A stretch of DNA of 64,000 nt from Candidatus Flexifilum affinis. Its GTDB lineage: Bacteria > Chloroflexota > Anaerolineae > Aggregatilineales > Phototrophicaceae. Below the pieces are notes generated by a model. It was not told where the DNA came from, did no database searches, and saw nothing but the letters and a program-made list of their open reading frames with translations. The translations under genes and the position numbers were made by a program. Within the stretch, counting starts at the first letter, position 1, and each line of letters starts with the position of its first letter. Shown here one piece after another: positions 45,362-54,048 of this stretch. The stretch covers positions 12,596 to 76,595 of the forward strand of contig JADJPJ010000097.1 in assembly GCA_016713325.1 (NCBI GenBank), written 5' to 3'.

Positions 45362-46678
45362 ATGAGTAAGCGAATGTCGCTTTTGCTGGTCATCGCCATC
45401 CTGGTTGGGACTTTCGGGATTGGCGTGACACAGGCTCAGGATGCGACCGAGTTGAGCCTGTGGGTTTTTGTCGAGCGGCACGGCACTTTCATGCAGAATC
45501 AGGCCGCGCGCTGGAACGAGGTCAACCCGGACCGTCCGATCAACCTCACTTTCGAGACGATCGAATACACACAGATGCACGACAACCTGCTGGCATCGCT
45601 GCTGGTCGGCATGGGCGCGCCAGATCTCGCAGATGTGGAGATCAAGAAATTCGCGACCTTCACCAAGGGCGATATCCAGTTTGTTCCGCTGAACGATGCC
45701 ATTGATCCCTACCGCGCCGACATCATTGAGTCGCGCCTGGCGCCCTATACGGCCGGCGGAAACAACTATGGTATCGACTACCATCTGGGGTCGTTCGTGA
45801 TGTATTACAACACCGCGATCCTGGAAGCTGCCGGTGTGGATGTCAACAGCATCGTGACGTGGGATGACTATATCGAAGCAGGCAAGAAGGTCACCCAGGA
45901 TACCGACGGCGACGGCACGCCCGATGTCTATATGACCACCATCGAAACCACCGACATCTTCTCGACCTACCCGATCATGCTGATGATGGGCGGCGGCACT
46001 TACAACGCCGAGGGCGACATCATCCTGGACAGCCCCGAAAACGTGGCCGCGCTCCAGTTCGTGCAGGATCTCGTCCATGTTCACGGCATTGCCCGCCCTG
46101 TCTCCGGTGGTAACCATCACTCCGCAGATAACTACCTTGACCTGACGGAGGGCCGCGTGGCTTCGCTGTGGATGCCGCAGTGGTACATGACGCGCTTCCC
46201 GGACAACATGAGCAGCGCCCTGGCGGCCGTCGAGGTTGTGCGGCCCATGCCGATCTTTGAAGAAGGCGGCTACACCACGACGATGGGCGGCGGCACCGGC
46301 ACCGTCATCACTAACCAGATCGACCCGAGCAAGGTGGAACTGGCGAAGGAATTCCTGGCGTTCGCGAAGCTGACCTACGATGCCAACGTCGCCCTGTGGA
46401 CGGACCTTGGTTTTGACCCGATGCGCGTCGACGTGTATGAAGACCCGGCGCTGCTGATCACCATGGACGACTTCATGGGCGAGGTTCCCTTCACCTACAT
46501 TAAGGCAGGGCTGGGCAACGTGGCGCCGGAATACACCGGCCCATTCTATCCGGAGATCGCGACGATCTTCCAGACGACTGTACTCTATGACCTGCTCGAA
46601 AATCAGATGGCGCCGGATGAGGTCATTGCGGCGGCACTCTCTGAGCTACAGGCCATGGGTGCTCCTGTGGGCGGCTAG
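45362..46678 (+). CDS. CUT1 ABC importer, sugar-binding protein (third operon)
   Basis: 438 residues from ATG at 45362, supported by GGAGG seven bases upstream. The signal peptide is MSKRMSLLLVIAILVGTFGIGVTQAQ, with no lipobox. The mature part has the family-1 layout: TELSLWVFVERHGTFMQNQAARW, ADVEIKKFATF, GSFVMYYNTAILEAAGVDVNSIVTWDDY, and DTDGDGTPDVYMTTIE, a possible calcium loop. Ligand unknown; unlike the other two operons, no catabolic enzyme follows the permeases. Confidence 0.92.
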   Translation: MSKRMSLLLVIAILVGTFGIGVTQAQDATELSLWVFVERHGTFMQNQAARWNEVNPDRPINLTFETIEYTQMHDNLLASLLVGMGAPDLADVEIKKFATFTKGDIQFVPLNDAIDPYRADIIESRLAPYTAGGNNYGIDYHLGSFVMYYNTAILEAAGVDVNSIVTWDDYIEAGKKVTQDTDGDGTPDVYMTTIETTDIFSTYPIMLMMGGGTYNAEGDIILDSPENVAALQFVQDLVHVHGIARPVSGGNHHSADNYLDLTEGRVASLWMPQWYMTRFPDNMSSALAAVEVVRPMPIFEEGGYTTTMGGGTGTVITNQIDPSKVELAKEFLAFAKLTYDANVALWTDLGFDPMRVDVYEDPALLITMDDFMGEVPFTYIKAGLGNVAPEYTGPFYPEIATIFQTTVLYDLLENQMAPDEVIAAALSELQAMGAPVGG

Positions 46679-46690
46679 CTGCCTCGCATG

Positions 46691-46728
46691 CGTGGAAGAG
46701 GTACCCTGGAGAGGGCACCTCTTCCACG
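46691..46728 (+). other. Intercistronic stem-loop between binding protein and permease genes
   Basis: Long stem CGTGGAAGAGGTACCCT/GAGGGCACCTCTTCCACG, 12 bases after the binding-protein stop and 43 before the permease start. No T-run. Same arrangement as at 16080 and 34722. Confidence 0.65.
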
Positions 46729-46771
46729 GTATCGCCTGAAGCCAGAATGATAGTGTCAGAGGACAAGTAAA

Positions 46772-47671
46772 TTGCTACGTTCACTCTCCACGACACTGAA
46801 CAACAAGAAGGTCGTTCCTTTCGTATTCCTGATTCCCTTCCTGGCAGTGTTCACGGTCTTCAAAATCTACCCGGTCATTCTGGCCGTGATCATGAGCTTC
46901 CAGAATTTCCAGGGCATCCAGAGTCAGGAATGGGTGGGTCTGGCCAACTATCAGAATGTCTTCCAACTGGTGCGCTTCAACCAGGCGCTGGCCAACACCA
47001 CGATCTACACTATCGGGACCCTGCTGATACTGATTCCGCTACCCTTGGTCCTGGCGGTGCTGCTGGATTCGGGGCGCGTGGTTCAGACCACGGTGTTCAG
47101 GACGCTCATCTTCCTGCCTGCGCTGACCTCGCTGGTCGTCGCAGGGACCGTCTTCCGGCTGATCCTTTCCGAAAATGGTTTTCTCAACCTCTTTCTTGAA
47201 TCAACCCTGGGCATCCGGCCGTTACGCTGGCTCGAGGTCTCCGATCTGGCCCTGCCCTCCCTGATCCTGGTCGCGGCCTGGCGCTGGACCGGCATCAACA
47301 TCCTTTATTTCAACGCGGGGTTGGTCAACATCCCCCGCGAGTATTACGAAGCCGCGGTGATTGATGGGGCCAATCCCTTCCAGATCTTCTGGCGCATCAC
47401 CCTTCCGCTGCTCAGGCCCACCACCCTGTTCGTCATCGTGCTGAGCATCATCGGCGGTTATCAGGTCTTCGTCGAGCCGTTCATCATCTACCTGGGCGGT
47501 GCAGGCCCGGGTGATGGCGCCCTCACGATGGCCCTGTTGATCTACCGTACCGCATTCACCTCGTTCAACTTCGGCACGGCCGCTGCCATGGGCGTGATCC
47601 TGGCCGCGATCATCTTTGTATTCTCGCTCATCCAGTTCCGCTTCTTCGGCGTGTTTAGGCAGGAGGATTGA
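46772..47671 (+). CDS. CUT1 ABC importer, permease (MalF-like, third operon)
   Basis: 299 residues from a TTG start with AGAGGA upstream. Begins MLRSLSTTLNNKKVVPFVFLIPFLAVFTVFKIYP, an F-type subunit opening, with six membrane segments. The EAA loop is EAAVIDGANPFQIFWRITLPLLRP. The following permease begins six bases after its stop. Confidence 0.92.
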   Translation: MLRSLSTTLNNKKVVPFVFLIPFLAVFTVFKIYPVILAVIMSFQNFQGIQSQEWVGLANYQNVFQLVRFNQALANTTIYTIGTLLILIPLPLVLAVLLDSGRVVQTTVFRTLIFLPALTSLVVAGTVFRLILSENGFLNLFLESTLGIRPLRWLEVSDLALPSLILVAAWRWTGINILYFNAGLVNIPREYYEAAVIDGANPFQIFWRITLPLLRPTTLFVIVLSIIGGYQVFVEPFIIYLGGAGPGDGALTMALLIYRTAFTSFNFGTAAAMGVILAAIIFVFSLIQFRFFGVFRQED

Positions 47672-47676
47672 ATTCG

Positions 47677-48606
47677 ATGTCTGAACAGGCTTCCGACGCG
47701 GCATTGACCAAACAGGCTACCCGCAGCGCCCTGGCCAACCAGGTGTCCACCTCTCCGACGCGGGGACCGGTACGTCACAGAAGACGCCTGGATCCCACCA
47801 AGGTCGTGCTGACCCTGTTTTTCGTCGTCCTGGCCATCGTATTCGTGTTTCCTCTCTACTGGATGGTGATCAGCTCGCTGCGTCCTGAAGGACGCGTCTT
47901 TGTGGACGCCTTTGATCTCATTCCCAACGCGCTGTCGCTCGACACCTACCGCACGCTTTTTGAAGAGGAACCGTTCGGGCGCTGGATCATCAACTCGGTC
48001 GTGCAGACCGGCGGTTTTGCCTTCACCGCGCTGTTCCTCTGTACGACCGGGGGCTACGCACTGGCGAAGTTCAACTTCCGCGGACGAAATCTGCTGTTCC
48101 TGCTGATCCTCGTCTCGCAGATGATTCCGTTCCACCTGCTGATCGTCTCGCTGTTTCTGATCATCATCCAGCTGGGATTGGTGGAGAGCTACCTGGGCGC
48201 GATTATTCCGATTGCGGCATCGCCCATCGGCATCTTCTTCGTCCGGCAGTACATGCTCTCGATCGACGACGAAATGCTGAACGCGGCGCGGGTCGACGGC
48301 GCGAACGAGTATCAGATCTTCTTCTCGATCGTTCTGCCCAACGCCCGCCCGGCGATTGCCACTTTGTTTATCCTGTTCTCGCTGGAGTACTGGAATAACC
48401 TGCTCTGGCCCCTGATCGTGTTCCGAGAGGCGGAGAACATGCCGCTGGCGGTAGGCATCCAGCGGTTGGTTAACCAGTATCGGCAGGCATATGATCTGGT
48501 CATGGCCGGCTCGACCCTCGCGACCTTACCGATCGTCGTCCTCTTCCTGTTCCTGCGCCGGCAGGTCATGGAAGGACTGGCGTCAACCGGTACAGGCATG
48601 AAATAG
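47677..48606 (+). CDS. CUT1 ABC importer, permease (MalG-like, third operon)
   Basis: 309 residues from ATG at 47677, placed ten bases after AGGAGG; an in-frame TTG at 47668 is too close to that site. A polar N-terminal region of about 40 residues precedes KVVLTLFFVVLAIVFVFPLYW and five further membrane segments. The EAA loop is NAARVDGANEYQIFFSIVLPNARP. C-terminus RRQVMEGLASTGTGMK, as in G-type subunits. Last gene of its operon; no ATPase. Confidence 0.92.
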   Translation: MSEQASDAALTKQATRSALANQVSTSPTRGPVRHRRRLDPTKVVLTLFFVVLAIVFVFPLYWMVISSLRPEGRVFVDAFDLIPNALSLDTYRTLFEEEPFGRWIINSVVQTGGFAFTALFLCTTGGYALAKFNFRGRNLLFLLILVSQMIPFHLLIVSLFLIIIQLGLVESYLGAIIPIAASPIGIFFVRQYMLSIDDEMLNAARVDGANEYQIFFSIVLPNARPAIATLFILFSLEYWNNLLWPLIVFREAENMPLAVGIQRLVNQYRQAYDLVMAGSTLATLPIVVLFLFLRRQVMEGLASTGTGMK

Positions 48607-48670
48607 GAAAACAGGAGCGACACTCAGACGAGGTCCACTCTACAGGCGACTCTCCTTCTGATCGAGACAC

Positions 48671-48708
48671 GCAGAGCGAAGGCGTACCCGAGTATGCCTT
48701 CGCTCTGC
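48671..48708 (+). terminator. Stem-loop after the third importer operon
   Basis: Perfect 13-bp stem GCAGAGCGAAGGC/GCCTTCGCTCTGC around a 12-base loop, between the convergent permease and flavodoxin genes. It lacks a T-run. Confidence 0.5.
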
Positions 48709-48755
48709 GCATTCATGGCTCATTCTGGTTGGCGTATCGGAAGTGGCAGATTGGC

Positions 48756-49214
48756 CTAAAACTTTGGCGTCAGGTTGTACGCCGCCGTCTGGCCGGTCGC
48801 CGAGTCGATCACGCTGCGCACGAACTCCCCTGCGCCCTCTTCGACCATAGACCGGTGGAAGGCGTGCTGCGCCACCACGTTCGCGCCCCGGTCCGACACC
48901 CACAGGCTGAGCGTATCCAGGCTGTTGCGCGGGTTGTAGCGATAGGTGCAGAACACACCCGTCGGCTTGTTCATCAGATTCGGCAGTGAAGGCGCCCACA
49001 GCTCCACCCCGGCCGGTTTGACCCCGAACAGGATGAACCCGCGAATCCAGGTGCCGATGAACAGCAAGTCACACTGGGCCACATCCGTTCCCCGTACCTC
49101 GGCCACCGAGCGCACGGTCGCGAAATGCTTCTCTTCACGCACTGCCCTGGAGATCGCCTCCGCCGCTGCCCGCGTGTGCCCACTGCGGCTGTTGTACAAC
49201 ACGAGAACATTCAT
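48756..49214 (-). CDS. Flavodoxin-domain protein
   Basis: 152 residues beginning MNVLVLYNSRSGHTRAAAEAI, the FMN phosphate-binding loop of flavodoxins (S-R-S-G-H-T). The second FMN-contact region is CDLLFIGTWIRGFILFG. The fold is complete but short, as in the MioC/flavodoxin-like group. It probably carries electrons or is a small FMN oxidoreductase. GGGGAGAC precedes the ATG. No obvious redox partner is next to it. Confidence 0.88.
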   Translation of the reverse strand: MNVLVLYNSRSGHTRAAAEAISRAVREEKHFATVRSVAEVRGTDVAQCDLLFIGTWIRGFILFGVKPAGVELWAPSLPNLMNKPTGVFCTYRYNPRNSLDTLSLWVSDRGANVVAQHAFHRSMVEEGAGEFVRSVIDSATGQTAAYNLTPKF

Positions 49215-49448
49215 GGTCGTCTCCCCTTCAAAGTCTGCAAAAGGCGAACTCGGGCGACCTGGGCTGCGACGCGCGCAACCTCATAGCCCATTCTGTCGTA
49301 ATAGAAGATGAAATGGCACAAACAAGCCCAGCTTTTTCTGCCATCGCTGATGATACCTCTAAAGATGGGGCGCATCCCAATGAGCCGCCATCCGACAGGC
49401 AGTAATCTTCCTCTGATTGTACGAAAGGAACCCCGACAAGGCGAGACA

Positions 49449-49928
49449 ATGATGAACATGACCCGTATGACCCATCGCGAGCGTGTGGATGATTTTCTGG
49501 CACAGAAGCGGATCGCCATCAGCGGACTGTCGCGCACCAAGGACAGCGGCGCGGGCGCAATTTATCTCAAGCTGCGCGCCCACGGTTATCAGGTTTTCCC
49601 GATTCATCCAACGGCCGAAGCACTGCACGGCGACGACTGCTACCCCACGCTCAGCGCCATCCCCGGCGGCGTCGACGCGGTCTTCATCATGAACAGCCCG
49701 GACATCAGCGAACAACTGGTGGATGAAGCGCTGCAGCTCGGCGTAAAGCGCGTATGGATGCACAACAACACGCTGATGGGCTCCAGCGCATCAGAGACGG
49801 CGGCTGCCCGCTGCCGCCAGGCCGGCATCAACGTGATCGACGTCGGCTGCCCGATGATGTTCCTCGAGCCGGACTTTGGGCACAAATGCATGCGCTGGAT
49901 CATCCAGGTGCAGGGGAAAATGAAATAG
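49449..49928 (+). CDS. CoA-binding domain protein
   Basis: 159 residues from ATG at 49449, supported by AAGGCGAG. The single Rossmann-like CoA-binding domain is seen from RIAISGLSRTKDSGAGAIYLKLRAHGYQVFPIHPTA to GVDAVFIMNSPDISEQLVDEALQLGVKRVWMHNN. It matches the stand-alone CoA_binding_2 family, also known as YccU-like, which binds CoA and has no assigned reaction. The C-terminus has a Cys pair (DVGCPMMFLEPDFGHKCM). Confidence 0.88.
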   Translation: MMNMTRMTHRERVDDFLAQKRIAISGLSRTKDSGAGAIYLKLRAHGYQVFPIHPTAEALHGDDCYPTLSAIPGGVDAVFIMNSPDISEQLVDEALQLGVKRVWMHNNTLMGSSASETAAARCRQAGINVIDVGCPMMFLEPDFGHKCMRWIIQVQGKMK

Positions 49929-49960
49929 AGGAAGGTATGAGGGGCGAGGACTGAGGAAAA

Positions 49961-50110
49961 CGAAGTAATGAGAAATGAGAGACGAGAAATGAGTCAACCG
50001 AACGTTGCGATCGGCGTTCCTGGCGACGGTTGACCACTCCGTCACCGCAAAACTCATCTCCCTGTCTCTAGCTTTTCCTCATCTCTCATTTCTCGTTTCT
50101 CATAACTTCG
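49961..50110. repeat. 150-bp inverted-repeat element next to the lipoprotein gene
   Basis: Left arm CGAAGTAATGAGAAATGAGA and right arm, read inverted, CGAAGTTATGAGAAACGAGA; the similarity continues for about 30 bases. The arms are purine-rich on the left and pyrimidine-rich on the right. No ORF. The right end is three bases from the lipoprotein stop at 50114. It may be a small non-autonomous element or a large 3' hairpin. Confidence 0.55.
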
Positions 50111-50113
50111 CTT

Positions 50114-50905
50114 CTAGCATCCAAACGGCACGGTGATGTTGAAGTCCGTGCCGGCGTCGTACAGATCGTAGCGCAGGCGCACGGACCCGCTCACTGGGAG
50201 CTGCCGGTCGAACAGGATCACATTCTCCACGTCCAGGTTGAGGTAGTAGCGCACGGCAGCGTTGAGGGACGGGGCGATCCACAGCTCACCGCTTACCAGC
50301 GTCACCCGTCCGCCATCGGCCGGGCGAATCGGCGGCAGGATGAGATCCGCCTCGGTGAAGCTGAACAGGTACACCGTCTGCCCGTTGATCACCGCCTGAC
50401 GGCCGCCGGGCGTCGCCTGGCGCACCCCGCCGACCAGTGACCCTGCCCGCAGATCCGCCGTCGTCTGGGCGTCTCCTTGCGCCCCAACCAGACACGCGCC
50501 ATCGCGCACCAGGAACGAGTCCGGTCCCAGGCGCACTGCCTCATAGGCGCTGTTCTCGCTCTGGCCGATCAGCTCGCCGGTCGTGGTCAGGTTGACCCGC
50601 CGCGCCGACGCCAGTTGGTTGAACCACACTTCGGCCCGCGCCGAGGCGCTGGTCTGTCGGGGCGTGCCGGCAAACGTGCCGTCGAACTCCAGCCGCACTT
50701 CGTAGCGCCACCCCGACACTTCGTTCAGGTTATTGTCGATCTGGTCGAAGGTCGTCTGCACCCGGTTGAGCGGCGCGGGCGGCGCGTTCTGCGTCAGCGG
50801 CAGAGCCGTCTGCATGTCCTCGATCGAGGCCACCGTCGGGATCTGATCGAGCGTCTGCCCGCGCGTCGATTCGCACGCCGTCAGCGCCAGCGCCGCCAGA
50901 AGCAC
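50114..50905 (-). CDS. Lipoprotein of unknown function
   Basis: 263 residues as drawn from a GTG. The lipobox LTAC at residues 8-11 marks a lipidated Cys. The mature part has RVQTTFDQIDNNLNEVSGWRYEVRLEFDG and a C-terminal VRLRYDLYDAGTDFNITVPFGC with a terminal Cys. It resembles the LppX/LprAFG-type beta-sheet lipoproteins only loosely. As drawn the signal peptide lacks positive charges. The in-frame upstream codons read KWARRRLDPTLLV, a proper n-region, but no ATG, GTG or TTG precedes them before a TAA. The true start may have been lost by an indel or by insertion of the element beginning near 50968. Confidence 0.65.
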   Translation of the reverse strand: MLLAALALTACESTRGQTLDQIPTVASIEDMQTALPLTQNAPPAPLNRVQTTFDQIDNNLNEVSGWRYEVRLEFDGTFAGTPRQTSASARAEVWFNQLASARRVNLTTTGELIGQSENSAYEAVRLGPDSFLVRDGACLVGAQGDAQTTADLRAGSLVGGVRQATPGGRQAVINGQTVYLFSFTEADLILPPIRPADGGRVTLVSGELWIAPSLNAAVRYYLNLDVENVILFDRQLPVSGSVRLRYDLYDAGTDFNITVPFGC

Positions 50906-50967
50906 GACAAGCAGCGTAGGGTCGAGGCGGCGCCTGGCCCACTTTTAGGCGCACCCCTGTGTTCACG

Positions 50968-51220
50968 GACGCGCCGTTGCGCGCCCCATAAGTGCCAAGT
51001 AGGTTGCGAAGACGCGATCGATGCAACGCGGAATAGCGCTTGCCGCGCCGTCCGAAGGGTGCTAAACACCCGGCTACTGCGGCCTGGGTCCCTTTAAAGG
51101 GACCAAGACGCAGTCAGGGAAGCCCCTTCAGTGGGCTTGTCGGGACGAGCCGACCAGCTTTATGCCTCGACGGCGCCGATCAGCCTAACTTGGTGCTTAT
51201 GGGACGCGCTTCTGCGCGTC
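50968..51220. mobile_element. MITE-like element with 33-bp terminal inverted repeats
   Basis: The 33-base left end (50968-51000) and right end (51188-51220, inverted) agree at 27 positions; both contain CCCATAAG and a GCGCG-rich mini-hairpin. The interior holds a perfect 18-base palindrome at 51087-51104 and no ORF. The element sits directly upstream of the lipoprotein gene and fills most of the 323-base gap to the glycosyltransferase gene. No transposase is nearby. Confidence 0.55.
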
Positions 51221-51228
51221 TGAATTCA

Positions 51229-53339
51229 TCACTCATTTTTCCACCCGTAGAGTGTATACCGCAGGCCGTCGGTCCAGACCGGGGTCATGGCCGCATCGAT
51301 GGCGGTCCTGAATTCCTCGTCCAGCGCCCGATCGCGCGAGACGGTCAGCACCTGATCGTACAGCGCATGGAACACCAGCAGATAGTCGTCCCCCGCCGCC
51401 TTGTACGACTCGAACACCGCCTCCGCCGAATCCCCGGCCAGCCTCGGCCGCAGCCAGTGGTCGAACAGCACATCCGGCAGGCAGCGAACCGTCTCCGGGC
51501 AGTACAGGCTGCGCGGCTCGTACATCAGCCGTACCTGCGAACCGGCCGGCAGGCTGACCATGGCGTTGGCGTAGGCCCCTGTATTCTCGTACAGATACTC
51601 GTCCAGCGCGATCTCGCCGAAGAGATAGGCCGCGGCACGGTCACGGATCAGCGTCCCGGCGGCGTCGAAGAAGGTCAGCGCCAGGGTTGCGACGAAGATC
51701 GCCCGCACGATGAAGCCGACCATCACCGGCTTTTCCGGGAAGCGCCGCAGCCCGACAAAGACCAGCCCGCCCGCCGCCGCGAAGGCGGGAAAGGCCATGA
51801 TCATCAGTCGCGTCTGGATGCCCACCCCGCTCGACCAGCCGGCGGCGATCCAGAAGGCCCACAGCACGGCGATGAACATCCCCGCCATCCGGGCCAGCGT
51901 TCGCTCTCGCGGGGTCAGCCAGCGCCACAGCAGCGGCAGCGCGGCGACGCTGGTCAGCAGCCAGGCGCCAAGCGTGAAGCCGTAGCCGTCAACGTTGTCC
52001 TGCCCGAAGATCGTCGCCGCGAAAGGCAGAATCGGCAGGTGCCACAACCACCCTCGCCCACTGAAGCTGAAATCAGGAAAGCTGAAGGCGGCGGTGCGCC
52101 CGGCGTCCCACTCCAGGCCGCCCAGAGCGAACGGGTAGACCGGGTTGCCATAGAGCAGCAGGCCTTTCAGCGCCCACGGTGCGAAGACCAGCGCCGCAAC
52201 GGCCGCCATGATCAGCCCATTCTGAACGGCGCGGCGCGGGTCGGTCAGCAGCACGGCGGCGCCCATTGCCAGCCCGAGCGCCCCGGCATTGTACTTGACG
52301 CCCGCCGCCAGCCCGGCAATGATGCCCATCACGATAATCCAGCGCGTCCGCTTGGATTCGCCAAAGGCGGTGACGGCAATCAGCGCCAGCGTCCCGTAGA
52401 GCAGCGTCCCCAGATCGACGTAGGCCCAGCCCATCAGGGCCCACAGGTTGTAGCTGCTCAGCAGGATCAGGGCCGCCGTCCAGCCCGCCCAACGCCCGGC
52501 ATGACGCCCGGCATGACGCCGCACCAGGCCGACCAGCCCCAGCAGCGCCAGCAGACCGATCCCCAAGTGGATCGGGGCCGCGGCCGTCGTCCGCCCGAAC
52601 AGGCCGACGGTGGTGCTGTACAGCATCTCGACGTTCTGCGAAAAACCCAGGTAGAAGACATCCGGCTGCGCGGCGATTCGGCCCTCGCGCAGGTAGCGCG
52701 TCGGCCCGACCAGATGGTAGGTCAGCGAATCCCAGTGCACCGGCGGGGCGAGGCCGTAGATCAGCGCCATGACCAGCATCACGCCCAGATAGATCAGCGC
52801 CAGTTTCTCCCAGGGGCTATCCGCGCGATCGCACCCGCGACCGCCCGCCACCCGCGCGCCGTCTCCGCGACCGATCGCCGCAGGATCAGCGCCAGCAGGA
52901 CGACCCCACCCCACAGGATCGCCGGCTGGAACAACCCGAGCAATCCGAGGGCCAGCGCCAGCAGCGCCCATGCCCCCAGGCCGATCCCCGCTTCCAGTGC
53001 CAGCCACTCCAGCCGCGACAGGCTGACCGTCTCACGCAGCCGCAAGCGTGCGACCACCCATTTGCCGATCCCGCCGGTCACCAGGAACAGCACCGCCGCC
53101 GTCGCCAGGTCGAGCGCAGCGCCACCCAGCGTCAACACAATGGGCGGGATGCCGGTCGTCGCCAGTGTCTCCGGCTCGATGCCGAAGGGACGATGCGACC
53201 AGAAGTAGCCGACCACCACCACCAGCAGGCCGAAAAAGATGATCAGCGCGCGGGCCGCCACCCCGGCGCGGGCCGCCGGAGGACTGGTTTCGTTTGTGGG
53301 CGTCGTCGTTTGCGGCTCCGCTGGGGTCGCTGAAGTCAT
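51229..53339 (-). CDS. Membrane glycosyltransferase, ArnT-like (one frameshift)
   Basis: About 703 residues if one base is restored in the GGGG run at 52813-52816: the upstream frame ends PGRNWR and the next continues PWEKLALIYLGVMLVMALIYGL. It has about 13 membrane segments and the first loop PPVHWDSLTYHLVGPTRYLREG, where the acidic residue is in the position of the GT-C catalytic Asp. A soluble C-terminal domain of about 150 residues follows (EYLYENTGAYANAMV..., RDRALDEEFRTAID). GT-C enzymes transfer sugar from a polyprenyl-phosphate donor to lipid or protein at the outer membrane face. The ATG overlaps the rsmG stop by four bases. Confidence 0.8.
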
Positions 53340-54046
53340 AAAAGGGGCTTTTGCGTCGGCAGACCAGGTCGGCGCGGGTAAAGGGGCGGCGTCGGCGCGA
53401 CCTTTTCGACGATCGCCAGATGATGCGGTTCATCAAGTCCGGGCAGGTGGAAGGTTTCGATCCCGCGCAGCCGTCCGCCCAGCGCATGCAGCGCCTTTTG
53501 CGAGGCCGCCTCGACATGAGCTGTGCTGCCCTTCATGGCGATGGCCAGCCCGCCCACCGCCGTCAGCGGCAGCAGATATTCCAGCAGGATCGGCAGGCGG
53601 GCCACCGCCCGAGCCACGGTCACGTCGTAGGCGGCGCGGTGGGCGGGGTCCTGCCCGGCTTCTTCGGCGCGCGCATTCACGAACCCCACGCCGCTCAGTC
53701 CGAGACGCTCGCAGATATGGCGCAAAAAGGCGACCTTTTTGCCGGTCGCCTCCAACAGAGTCACGTCGAGTTCAGGGTAAACGATCTTGAGCGGCAGGCC
53801 GGGAAAACCCGCCCCGGAGCCCACGTCGATCAGCCGAAGACCGGGGCGCAGAGGGATGACCTGCGCCACCGTCAGCGAGTCCAGAAAATGGCGAATGCGC
53901 ACGGCGTCGGCGTCAATGATGGCTGTCAGGTTGGTGTGTGCGTTCCAGGCGGCCAGTTCGCTGGCGTACACGTCGAACAGAGCTTCCTGTTCCGGCGTGA
54001 TCGCCATGCCGAGCACCTGGGCCGCCTCCGCCGCCAGCGCCGTCAT
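53336..54046 (-). CDS. rsmG: 16S rRNA (guanine527-N7)-methyltransferase RsmG
   Basis: 236 residues from ATG at 54046. The family blocks are present: FDVYASELAAWNAHTNLTAI, RHFLDSLTV, the SAM loop LIDVGSGAGFPGLPLKI, LLEATGKKVAFL and VTVARAVARLPILLEYLLPL. It methylates G527 of 16S rRNA using SAM. In many bacteria the gene lies near the origin with mnmG and parAB, but here its neighbours are a secreted protein and a glycosyltransferase. It starts two bases after the upstream stop (TGATCATG) and overlaps the downstream gene, so it sits in a tight three-gene operon. Confidence 0.95.
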   Translation of the reverse strand: MTALAAEAAQVLGMAITPEQEALFDVYASELAAWNAHTNLTAIIDADAVRIRHFLDSLTVAQVIPLRPGLRLIDVGSGAGFPGLPLKIVYPELDVTLLEATGKKVAFLRHICERLGLSGVGFVNARAEEAGQDPAHRAAYDVTVARAVARLPILLEYLLPLTAVGGLAIAMKGSTAHVEAASQKALHALGGRLRGIETFHLPGLDEPHHLAIVEKVAPTPPLYPRRPGLPTQKPLL

Positions 54047-54048
54047 GA

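Noticed and set aside
50940..51225. Possible structured non-coding RNA (many hairpins)
   Set aside because: I compared it by eye with RNase P, tmRNA, SRP and T-box signatures and found none. The terminal inverted repeats explain the structure better as a MITE-like element.
51040..53208. A 722-residue plus-strand frame opposite the glycosyltransferase
   Set aside because: Gln/Arg/Pro-rich and without hydrophobic pattern; the minus strand encodes a well-formed polytopic membrane protein.
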